Notes under the pieces: generated by a model
Database searches by the model: none
What the model was told of the DNA's origin: nothing
What the model saw: only the letters and a program-made list of their open reading frames with translations
Source of the DNA: Streptomyces sp. F001
GTDB taxonomy: Bacteria; Actinomycetota; Actinomycetes; Streptomycetales; Streptomycetaceae
Direction: 5' to 3'
Length of the DNA stretch: 64,000 nucleotides
Assembly: GCF_004187715.1 (NCBI RefSeq)
Contig: NZ_QZWF01000002.1
Coordinates: 930,001-994,000, forward strand
Translations under genes and position numbers: made by a program
In this document: one piece after another, positions 57,228-64,000 of the stretch
How positions within the stretch are numbered: the first letter of the stretch is position 1
How the letters are laid out: every line of letters begins with the position of its first letter

Positions 57228-59051
57228 ATGTCCGTCCCGCACCTCCCGGACCCGCCCCGCCCCGAACACCCCAGGCCGCAGTTCGTCCGTGAGGCCTGGC
57301 TCAACCTCAACGGCGAGTGGCAGTTCGAGATTGACCGCTCGGACACCGGCCTGGAGCGCGGCCTGCCCGCACGCGACCTCACCGGCACGATCGTCGTCCC
57401 CTTCTGCCCCGAGTCGGTGCTGTCCGGGGTCGGGGAGACCGACTTCCTGGAGGCCGTCTGGTACCGCAGAACGGTCACCGTGCCCGCCGACTGGTCCGAC
57501 GCCCGCGTTCTGCTGCACTTCGGGGCGGTCGACCACGACACCACGGTCTGGGCCAACGGCAGCGAAGTCGCCCGGCACCGCGGCGGTTTCACGCCCTTCA
57601 CCGCCGACCTCGGCGACATCGCCGTACCCGGCGAGGAGCTGACGATCGTCGTACGGGCCCGGGACAGCCGCCACGGCGTCCAGGCGCGCGGCAAGCAGGC
57701 CACCTGGTACGCCAACTCCCACTGCCACTACACCCGTACCACCGGCATCTGGCAGACCGTGTGGCTGGAGGCCGTACCGCGCACCGTCGCCCTCAAGCGC
57801 CCGCGCATCACCCCCGACCTGGCCTCCGACTCCTTCTTCCTGGAACTGCCGCTGACCGCCAACGCGCCCGGCCACCGCGTCCGCGCCACGCTCTCCGACG
57901 GCCAGGGGGACATCACCGCCGCCGAGGCCCGCGCGGACCTCGACCTGTGCCCCAGGCTCGTCCTGCCGCTGCCCGCCGACCGCCTGCGCGTCTGGTCCCC
58001 GCAGGATCCCCACCTGTACGACCTGACCCTGGAAGTCCTCGACGTCGACGGGGCGGTCGTCGACGCGGCACGCTCCTACGCCGGACTGCGCTCGGTTGCC
58101 GTCCACGGCAAGCGGCTGCTGCTCAACGGCACCCCCGTCTTCCAGCGCCTCGTCCTCGACCAGGGCTACTACCCGGACGGCCTGATGACGGCCCCGAGCG
58201 ACGCCGACCTGGTCCGGGACATCGAACTGGGCCTGCGCGCCGGCTTCAACGGCGCCCGCCTGCACCAGAAGGTCTTCGAGGAGCGCTACCTCTACCACGC
58301 CGACCGGCTCGGCTACCTGGTCTGGGGCGAGTTCGGCGACTGGGGCTGCGAGGTCGGCGTCCGCGACGACAACCAGCGTCCCGACGCCAATTACGTCACG
58401 CAGTGGCTGGAGACCCTGGAGCGCGACTACTCCCACCCGTCGATCGTCGGCTGGTGCCCGCTGAACGAGACGTACCAGCCCCTGCACGACCGCATCACCC
58501 AACTCGACGACGTCACCCGGGCGATGTTTCTGGCCACCAAGCAGGCCGACCCGACCCGCCCGGTGATCGACGCCTCCGGCTACGCGCACCGGGTGGCGGA
58601 GACCGACGTGTACGACTCCCATTGCTACGAGCAGGACCCGACCGCCTTCGCCAAGACGATGGACGGCCTGGCGCAGGACCGGCCCTACACCAACCGGGGC
58701 CCGGACGGACGGCCCTGGTCGGTGCCCTACCGCGGACAGCCGTACTTCTGCAGCGAGTTCGGCGGCATCTGGTGGGACCCGCAGGCGGCGGCCGCGGCGG
58801 GCAACGAGCCGGACACCTCCTGGGGGTACGGCGAACGGCCGTGCAGCGCCGAGGAGTTCATCGACCGCTTCGCCGGCCTGACCGGCGTACTGCTGGAGGA
58901 CCCGGACATGTTCGGCTACTGCTACACCCAGCTCACCGACGTCTTCCAGGAACGCAACGGCGTCTACCGCTTCGACCGCACCGACAAGGTCGACACCGCG
59001 CGGCTGCGGGACGCCCAGCTGCGCCCGGCAGCATTCGAACAGGCGCCGTAG
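57228..59051 (+). CDS. Glycoside hydrolase family 2 enzyme
   Basis: This 607-residue protein has the GH2 order: sugar-binding jelly-roll (LNLNGEWQFEIDRSDTG, VWYRRTVTVPADW, HYTRTTGIWQTVWLEAVPRT), an immunoglobulin-like domain and a TIM barrel. Acid/base E414 is in GWCPLNETYQPLHD and the nucleophile E510 in YFCSEFGGIWW. There is no signal peptide, so it acts inside the cell on imported oligosaccharides. The ATG at 57228 has AAGGAG; an in-frame ATG at 57186 is possible. GH2 covers beta-galactosidase, beta-glucuronidase, beta-mannosidase and arabinose-related activities; with a GH43 partner, arabinan or arabinogalactan pieces are the likely substrate. Confidence 0.9.
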   Translation: MSVPHLPDPPRPEHPRPQFVREAWLNLNGEWQFEIDRSDTGLERGLPARDLTGTIVVPFCPESVLSGVGETDFLEAVWYRRTVTVPADWSDARVLLHFGAVDHDTTVWANGSEVARHRGGFTPFTADLGDIAVPGEELTIVVRARDSRHGVQARGKQATWYANSHCHYTRTTGIWQTVWLEAVPRTVALKRPRITPDLASDSFFLELPLTANAPGHRVRATLSDGQGDITAAEARADLDLCPRLVLPLPADRLRVWSPQDPHLYDLTLEVLDVDGAVVDAARSYAGLRSVAVHGKRLLLNGTPVFQRLVLDQGYYPDGLMTAPSDADLVRDIELGLRAGFNGARLHQKVFEERYLYHADRLGYLVWGEFGDWGCEVGVRDDNQRPDANYVTQWLETLERDYSHPSIVGWCPLNETYQPLHDRITQLDDVTRAMFLATKQADPTRPVIDASGYAHRVAETDVYDSHCYEQDPTAFAKTMDGLAQDRPYTNRGPDGRPWSVPYRGQPYFCSEFGGIWWDPQAAAAAGNEPDTSWGYGERPCSAEEFIDRFAGLTGVLLEDPDMFGYCYTQLTDVFQERNGVYRFDRTDKVDTARLRDAQLRPAAFEQAP

Positions 59052-59094
59052 CCCCACCGACCCCACTGCGGAAGCAGTGAACCCTGCCCGTCAA

Positions 59095-59108
59095 TTACAT
59101 CGATGTAA
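59095..59108. promoter_or_regulatory. LacI operator TTACATCGATGTAA (site 2)
   Basis: This is the same palindrome core as site 1 in the 125-base gap between the GH2 gene and the solute-binding protein gene. It implies a second regulated promoter for the transporter genes. Confidence 0.8.
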
Positions 59109-59176
59109 AACCGACGGCGGCGGCAGAGGGCGAGGCCCACGCCCACCCCCCTCCCGTCGCCCGGGGAAGGAGCCCC

Positions 59177-60520
59177 ATGACCGGCCTGCCCGCACCAGTC
59201 GGTCGCCCCGGACCGACCAGGCGCCGCCTGCTCACGAGCGCCCTCGCCTCTGGGGCCGCGGTCCTCGGTGCCGGCGCGCTCAGCGGCTGCGGATCCGCAC
59301 TCGCCGCCGACGAGTCGACCGTGCGCCTCTGGGACCTGTTCAGCGGGGCCGACGGCGGCCTGCTCAACGACATGGTGCGCACCGCGCGCCCCGACATGCC
59401 CGGAACCCGCGTCGAGCGCACCGTCCTGGAGTGGGGCACCCCGTACTACACCAAGCTCGCCATGGCCTCCGCGGGCGGCCGGGGCCCGGACGTGGCCGTC
59501 GCCCACATGTCCCGCCTGGCCGGATACGCGCCCACCGGCCTGCTGGACCCGTGGGACCTGGACGCCCTGGCGGAACACGGCGTCGGCCAGGGCGATTTCG
59601 CCGACGCGGTGTGGTCCCGCACCCAGTTCGACGGCAAGACCTACGCCATTCCGCTCGACACCCACCCCTTCATCGTGTTCTTCCACCCCGAACCGGCCGC
59701 CAAGGCAGGCCTGTTGACCAAAGGCGGCGCACTGGACACACAGGCCTTCAACTCACCCGCGAACTTCCTGGCCGCCGGAAAGGAACTCGCGAAGGCCTCC
59801 GGCAAACAGGGCATCGCTTTCGGCTACGTCACCGACAGCGCCCAGGGCTGGCGCCTGTTCTACGGCCTGTACCGGCAGACCGGCGGAGCCTTCCGTCTGC
59901 CCGAGGGCGGCCCCGCCGAGGTCGACGTGGACCGCATGGCGGAGGTGATCGCCTTCATGACCCAGCTCGTCGACGGCACGGTCAACCCCCGCCGGCTGGA
60001 CTACGCGGCGGCCATCGCCGCCTTCGCCAACCGGCAGACAGCGATGATCCTTTCGGGGGAGTGGGAGCTCGGCACCTTCCGCGCCGCGGACGAGAACGTC
60101 TCAGCGGCGCCTTTCCCCACGGTGTTCGGCACACCCGCCGTGTACGCCGACTCCCACGCCTTCGTCCTCCCGCACCACCCCGACCCCGACGCCGAGCACC
60201 GCCGCCGCACCCACCGCGCGGTCGCCGCCCTTCTCAAAGCGGGCCAGATCTGGGCCACCGCCGGGCACATCCCGTCCTACCGGCCCGTGACCCGCACGAC
60301 GGAGTACGAGCGTCTGAAGCCGCAGGCGCACTACGTGCAGGCGCAGAGCCACGTCGTGCTCGACCCGGCCGTCTGGTTCGCCGGCGCCGGATCCGACTTC
60401 CAGAACGCTATGTCCCAAGTCCTCCAGCAGGCCCTCCTCGACGGCCTCGCGCCCGACCGCGCGGCGCGCGCCATGGTGCGGCGCCTGAACACCTTCCTCT
60501 CCAAGCCCAGCCCGGCCTGA
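59177..60520 (+). CDS. ABC sugar transporter, extracellular solute-binding lipoprotein
   Basis: This 447-residue protein has a twin-arginine-type signal (GPTRRRLLTSALASG) and a lipobox with Cys at LSGC near residue 38, so it is a membrane-anchored lipoprotein. The family 1 binding-protein fold follows: STVRLWDLFSGADGGLLNDM, YYTKLAMASAGGRGPDVAVA, YAIPLDTHPFIVFFHPEPAA and the MalE-like MILSGEWELGTFRAA. It delivers sugar to the two permeases encoded next. No ATPase gene is present; such importers in Streptomyces share MsiK. Confidence 0.93.
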   Translation: MTGLPAPVGRPGPTRRRLLTSALASGAAVLGAGALSGCGSALAADESTVRLWDLFSGADGGLLNDMVRTARPDMPGTRVERTVLEWGTPYYTKLAMASAGGRGPDVAVAHMSRLAGYAPTGLLDPWDLDALAEHGVGQGDFADAVWSRTQFDGKTYAIPLDTHPFIVFFHPEPAAKAGLLTKGGALDTQAFNSPANFLAAGKELAKASGKQGIAFGYVTDSAQGWRLFYGLYRQTGGAFRLPEGGPAEVDVDRMAEVIAFMTQLVDGTVNPRRLDYAAAIAAFANRQTAMILSGEWELGTFRAADENVSAAPFPTVFGTPAVYADSHAFVLPHHPDPDAEHRRRTHRAVAALLKAGQIWATAGHIPSYRPVTRTTEYERLKPQAHYVQAQSHVVLDPAVWFAGAGSDFQNAMSQVLQQALLDGLAPDRAARAMVRRLNTFLSKPSPA

Positions 60521-60556
60521 CCCCGGCTGCGAACGACCCGCGCAGGAGGCACAACG

Positions 60557-61462
60557 ATGTCCTCTCCCCACGCCTCGCCCCGCACTGGGGCCCTGTCGGT
60601 ACGCCGGCTGCTGCCACCCGGCCTGCTCTTCGCCCTCCCCTTCCTCACCCTCTTCGCCGTCTTCATGCTCTGGCCGCTGGGCCAGGGACTGTGGATGAGC
60701 CTGACCGACCAGTCCCTGTCCGCCCACGACCCCTCCTACGTCGGCCTCGACAACTTCACCGAAGCCCTCAAGGACGCGGAGATGTGGCGCGCCCTCGGCC
60801 ACACCGTGTGGTTCACCGTCCTGTCGACCGTCCCGCTCGTCGCCGTCGCCCTCGGCATGGCCCTGCTCGTCCACACCGGCCTGCCCGGCCAGTGGGTGTG
60901 GCGGCTGGCGTTCTTCGCCCCCTACCTGTTGCCCGTCGGCGTCGTCAGCCTGCTGTGGATCTGGCTGTACCAGCCCGACCTCGGCCTGTACAACCACCTT
61001 CTCGACCTGCTCGGCCTCGACCAAGTGGCCTGGCTCAGCGACGAGTCGGTCGCCATGTGGGCGATCGTCCTGACCACCCTGTGGTGGACCGTCGGCTTCA
61101 ACTTCCTGCTCTACCTGGCCGCGTTGCAGTCGATCCCGGACCATCTGTACGAGGCGGCCGCCATCGACGGCGCCGGGGCCTGGCGGCGCCTGTGGTCGGT
61201 CACCCTGCCCCAGCTCAGCCGCATCACCATGGTCATCACGGTCCTTCAGATCCTGGCCTCACTGAAGGTGTTCGACCAGGTGTACCTGCTGACCAAGGGT
61301 GGCCCCAACAACTCCACACGCCCGGTGATCGAGTACGTGTACGACATCGGCTTCACGGGCTATCGGCTCGGCTACGCCTCGGCGATCAGCTACATCTTCT
61401 TCGCCCTCGTCATCCTCGCCTCCGCCGCCCAGTACACCGCCCTCCGCCGCCGGGAGAAGTGA
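60557..61462 (+). CDS. ABC sugar transporter permease (MalF-type)
   Basis: This 301-residue protein has six transmembrane helices, among them LLFALPFLTLFAVFMLWPLG and YLLPVGVVSLLWIWLYQPDL. The EAA loop for ATPase contact is LYEAAAIDGAGAWRRLWSVT. An AGGAGG site precedes the ATG. The next permease gene starts two bases after its stop, so the two are co-translated and form the heterodimer. Confidence 0.94.
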   Translation: MSSPHASPRTGALSVRRLLPPGLLFALPFLTLFAVFMLWPLGQGLWMSLTDQSLSAHDPSYVGLDNFTEALKDAEMWRALGHTVWFTVLSTVPLVAVALGMALLVHTGLPGQWVWRLAFFAPYLLPVGVVSLLWIWLYQPDLGLYNHLLDLLGLDQVAWLSDESVAMWAIVLTTLWWTVGFNFLLYLAALQSIPDHLYEAAAIDGAGAWRRLWSVTLPQLSRITMVITVLQILASLKVFDQVYLLTKGGPNNSTRPVIEYVYDIGFTGYRLGYASAISYIFFALVILASAAQYTALRRREK

Positions 61463-61463
61463 C

Positions 61464-62399
61464 ATGACCTCCACCGAACTGCCCGTCCGCCCTGCCCCTC
61501 AAGTCACCGGCGGCATAAGGGATCTGACGGCCCGGCGCCGCGCACCACGAGGGCGTACGCACCTCAGCCTCGGGGAGGGCAGAACCTCCCGCCTGCTGGC
61601 CCTGGCCGCGCTCACCGTGATGGCCGTGGTGTGGCTGCTGCCCATGGCGTGGGCGCTGCTGACCGCCTTCAAGACCGAGCAGGACGCGAGCGACCCCGAC
61701 CACTGGTTCTGGCCCCCGGACGGACTGACCTTCGACGGCTTCAGCACCGTCTGGAAGCGCGGGGACCTGCCGCTGTGGATGCTCAACAGCTTCCTCATCT
61801 CGGCCGCCGTCACCGTGATCACGGTGCTGGTCTCGGCGATGGCCGGATACGCCTTCTCCCGCACCCACTTCGCCGGCCGGCGCCGGCTCTTCGCCCTCAC
61901 CGTGGCCGCCGTCCTCGTCCCGCCCCAGCTGCTCATCGTGCCGTGGTTCCAGCAGATGCTCAGCCTGCACCTGCTCGACACCTATGCCGCGGTGATCCTG
62001 CCGCAGACCGTGGCACCGGTGATGGTGTTCATCCTGAAGAAGCACTTCGACTCGCTGCCCAAGGAGCTGGAGGAGGCGGCACGCATCGACGGGGCCGGCC
62101 ACTGGCGCGTCTTCTGGTCGGTACTGCTCCCGCTGTCCCGTCCGATGCTCGCCGCCGTCGCGATCTTCGTGTTCATCGGCGCGTGGAACAACTTCCTGTG
62201 GCCGTTCGTGTCGACGTCCGACCCGGCCCTGATGACCCTGCCGGTCGGCATCACCTCCGTGAAGGACGCCTACGGCATCCAGTACGCCCAGTCCATGGCC
62301 TCCGCAGTTCTGGCCGCCCTGCCCCTCGTCGTGGTCTTCATGTTCTTCCAGCGGCACATCGTGAAGTCCGTGGCGACGACCGGTCTCGGCGGCCAGTGA
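61464..62399 (+). CDS. ABC sugar transporter permease (MalG-type)
   Basis: This is a 311-residue permease with an N-terminal tail and six helices (LTVMAVVWLLPMAWALLTAF, VTVITVLVSAMAGYAFSRTH, LPLVVVFMFFQRHIV). The EAA loop is LEEAARIDGAGHWRVFWSVL. It is the partner of the upstream permease. A third LacI operator follows in the gap before the GH43 gene. Confidence 0.94.
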   Translation: MTSTELPVRPAPQVTGGIRDLTARRRAPRGRTHLSLGEGRTSRLLALAALTVMAVVWLLPMAWALLTAFKTEQDASDPDHWFWPPDGLTFDGFSTVWKRGDLPLWMLNSFLISAAVTVITVLVSAMAGYAFSRTHFAGRRRLFALTVAAVLVPPQLLIVPWFQQMLSLHLLDTYAAVILPQTVAPVMVFILKKHFDSLPKELEEAARIDGAGHWRVFWSVLLPLSRPMLAAVAIFVFIGAWNNFLWPFVSTSDPALMTLPVGITSVKDAYGIQYAQSMASAVLAALPLVVVFMFFQRHIVKSVATTGLGGQ

Positions 62400-62416
62400 G
62401 TACCTGTCGCCGTTCT

Positions 62417-62430
62417 TTTACATCGATGTG
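62417..62430. promoter_or_regulatory. LacI operator TTTACATCGATGTG (site 3)
   Basis: A copy with a weaker right arm lies in the 42-base gap before the GH43 start and overlaps its ribosome-binding area (GAGGAG follows). It makes GH43 part of the regulon, perhaps with its own promoter. Confidence 0.7.
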
Positions 62431-62441
62431 AGGAGTCATTC

Positions 62442-63881
62442 GTGCGTACCCGCCCTCGCAGTACCCTCCTGGCAGTCCTCCTGGCCCTCCTGCTCGGCCT
62501 CGCCGTCGTCCCGTCGTCGACCGCCGCACCCAAGCCGAAGGCTGCCGCGACGGGGACGTTCCGCAACCCGCTCAACCCCGGGCCCGACCCGTACATGACG
62601 CACTTCAAGGGCAACTACTACCTCACCACCACCCAGGGCGGCAGCATCCGCATGTGGCGCTCGCCCTCGCTGAGCACTCTGCTCACCGCAGATCCGGTGA
62701 CCGTCTGGACGGACACCGACCCTTCCCGCAACCGCAACATCTGGGCCCCGGAGTTCTACCGCTTCGGCGACCGCTGGTACCTCTACTACACCGCCGACGA
62801 CGGCATCGACGACCACCACCGGCTCTACGTCCTGGAGTCCGACGGCGACGACCCGGCCGGCCCGTACCACTTCAAGGCCAAGCTCACCCCACCGAACCAC
62901 GCTTCCGACTTCGCCATCGACCCGGCCGTGTTCCAGCACAACGGCCGCCTCTACCTGGCCTACAGCGGCATCAACCAGTACCAGCACAACGGCCTCAACG
63001 TCGCCCCGATGGCCAACCCGTACACCGTCTCCGGCAACGCGGTCGCCCTCGATGCCGCAGGCGGCTGCCCCGAGGTTCGCGAGGGCCCGGAGTTCCTCAA
63101 CCGCAACGGCCGTACCTGGATGACGTATTCGACCTGCGACACCGGCAAGCCGGACTACCAGGTCTGGATGCTGTCCCTGCCCAACGGCGGAGACCCGCTG
63201 CGGCCCGCGTCCTGGACCCAGCACAACGGACCGCTGTTCTCCCGAGCCGACGACCGCGGCGTCTACGGCCCCGGCCACCACGCCTTCTTCAAGTCCCCCG
63301 ACGGCACGGAGGACTGGATGGTCTACCACGCCAAGACAACCTCGACGTACACCTACACAGACCGCACGACCCGCGCCCAGAAGATCACCTGGAACGCCGA
63401 CGGCAGCCCGAACCTCGGCCGCCCGCTCGCCCTCGGCGCCACCCAGGACCTGCCCTCCGGCGACCCGGGCTCCGGCACCTACTGGATCAACGACGACGGC
63501 CGCTCCAGCGGCGCGGGAACCGTCGCCTACACGGGCACCTGGAACAGCGGTACCGGCTGCGCCACCCAGTGCTTCTGGAGCGACGACCACTGGAGCGACC
63601 GGGCGGGCAACACCGCCACGTTCACCTTCACCGGCACCCGTATCGCCCTGCTGTCCGTCCGCGACACCGGCAACGGCATCGCCGCTATCAGCGTCGACGG
63701 CGGCACGGAACAACGCGTCGACTTCTACGGCGCGATCCGCACCGGCGAGACCCTCCAGTACGTCAGCCCCAAACTCCCCTACGGCACGCACACCCTGCGG
63801 ATCCGGGTGACCGGGGAGCGCAACGCCCAGTCCCAGGCCGCGTTCGTGAGCGTGGACCGGGCCGAGGTTTACACGAACTGA
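62442..63881 (+). CDS. Secreted glycoside hydrolase family 43 enzyme with C-terminal binding domain
   Basis: This 479-residue exported enzyme has a signal peptide (about residues 1-28, LLLGLAVVPSSTAAP) and a five-bladed beta-propeller. The three catalytic acids are visible: base Asp near 49 in NPGPDPYMTHF, pKa-modulating Asp near 160 in FAIDPAVFQHNG and acid Glu near 217 in REGPEFLNRNG. After about residue 340 a separate beta domain (VAYTGTWNSGTG, ATFTFTGTRIALLSVRDTG, HTLRIRVTGERN) looks like a carbohydrate-binding module. GH43 covers arabinofuranosidases, arabinanases and xylosidases. It would release oligosaccharides outside the cell for the adjacent importer. Confidence 0.92.
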   Translation: MRTRPRSTLLAVLLALLLGLAVVPSSTAAPKPKAAATGTFRNPLNPGPDPYMTHFKGNYYLTTTQGGSIRMWRSPSLSTLLTADPVTVWTDTDPSRNRNIWAPEFYRFGDRWYLYYTADDGIDDHHRLYVLESDGDDPAGPYHFKAKLTPPNHASDFAIDPAVFQHNGRLYLAYSGINQYQHNGLNVAPMANPYTVSGNAVALDAAGGCPEVREGPEFLNRNGRTWMTYSTCDTGKPDYQVWMLSLPNGGDPLRPASWTQHNGPLFSRADDRGVYGPGHHAFFKSPDGTEDWMVYHAKTTSTYTYTDRTTRAQKITWNADGSPNLGRPLALGATQDLPSGDPGSGTYWINDDGRSSGAGTVAYTGTWNSGTGCATQCFWSDDHWSDRAGNTATFTFTGTRIALLSVRDTGNGIAAISVDGGTEQRVDFYGAIRTGETLQYVSPKLPYGTHTLRIRVTGERNAQSQAAFVSVDRAEVYTN

Positions 63882-64000
63882 GGGAGGCGCCCGCCACGCC
63901 TTCAGCCGCGACTTTCCTGTACCACAAGTAACATGATCCACTTCTCTCGCGGGTGCACCTCGCGAGTGCAGTCTCGCGGTCGGTCACCTCGGCACCCGTG

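Noticed and set aside
57159..59066. Long minus-strand frame opposite the GH2 gene
   Set aside because: It is antisense to a well-supported enzyme and resembles no family.
63900..64000. Repeated TCGCG motifs at the window end as a terminator or element end
   Set aside because: The motifs do not form a convincing stem within the visible sequence.

Overview
The window is high-GC DNA of an actinomycete, most probably Streptomyces. Signs are the strong G/C third-codon bias, frequent GTG/TTG starts, several SpoIIE-type PP2C phosphatases, a streptogrisin-type protease, a SecDF fusion next to separate-regulator genes, an LAXTG sorting signal and actinobacterial insertion sequences. No rRNA, tRNA, CRISPR array or replication origin was seen.

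Region A (1-23.1 kb) looks like a catabolic island. It encodes a 2-oxoacid dehydrogenase (E2 and a fused E1 alpha/beta), a VOC protein, a GntR regulator, an aldehyde dehydrogenase, an MFS transporter, an FAD-linked oxidase, an enoyl-CoA hydratase-like protein, transhydrogenase PntAB, an SDR, an AhpD/CMD protein, a 4-hydroxyphenylacetate 3-hydroxylase-type monooxygenase with its flavin reductase, a bicupin, a very large STAND/BTAD regulator and a 3-hydroxyisobutyrate dehydrogenase-like enzyme. A route that hydroxylates an aromatic or phenolic acid and breaks it down is the natural reading, but the substrate is unknown. Most of these genes carry single-base frameshifts with the protein similarity otherwise well kept. 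The sites checked look like homopolymer contractions, so low-quality sequence and real decay must both be considered.

Region B (23.1-31.2 kb) opens with an insertion sequence and a tnpB remnant fused to an Rv1733c-like membrane protein gene. It continues with a compact intact module: a short MreB-like actin, two DksA/TraR zinc proteins, a NarL-type histidine kinase/response regulator pair, a small exported protein and a second, fused SecDF. Palindromes lie in the divergent promoter.

Region C (31.2-51.4 kb) is a mosaic of regulators and insertion-sequence scars. It has four SpoIIE-family phosphatases (two intact, one apparent pseudophosphatase, one truncated), an HxlR regulon with visible operators, a cell-wall-anchored hydrolase, a serine protease, and remnants of IS982, IS110, CHAT and SUKH-like genes. 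An IS5 element sits on a stop codon, and an IS630 element separates a Shine-Dalgarno from its GTG start.

Region D (51.4-55.1 kb) is a monooxygenase gene split by an IS1182 element and an IS200/IS605-type tnpB unit. The tnpB gene diverges from a ribbon-helix-helix gene.

Region E (55.1-64 kb) holds an Mrr-like membrane protein and a LacI-controlled sugar operon: GH2, solute-binding protein, two permeases and GH43. Three copies of a TTTACATCGATGTAAA-type operator mark the regulon, which probably serves arabinose-containing glycans.
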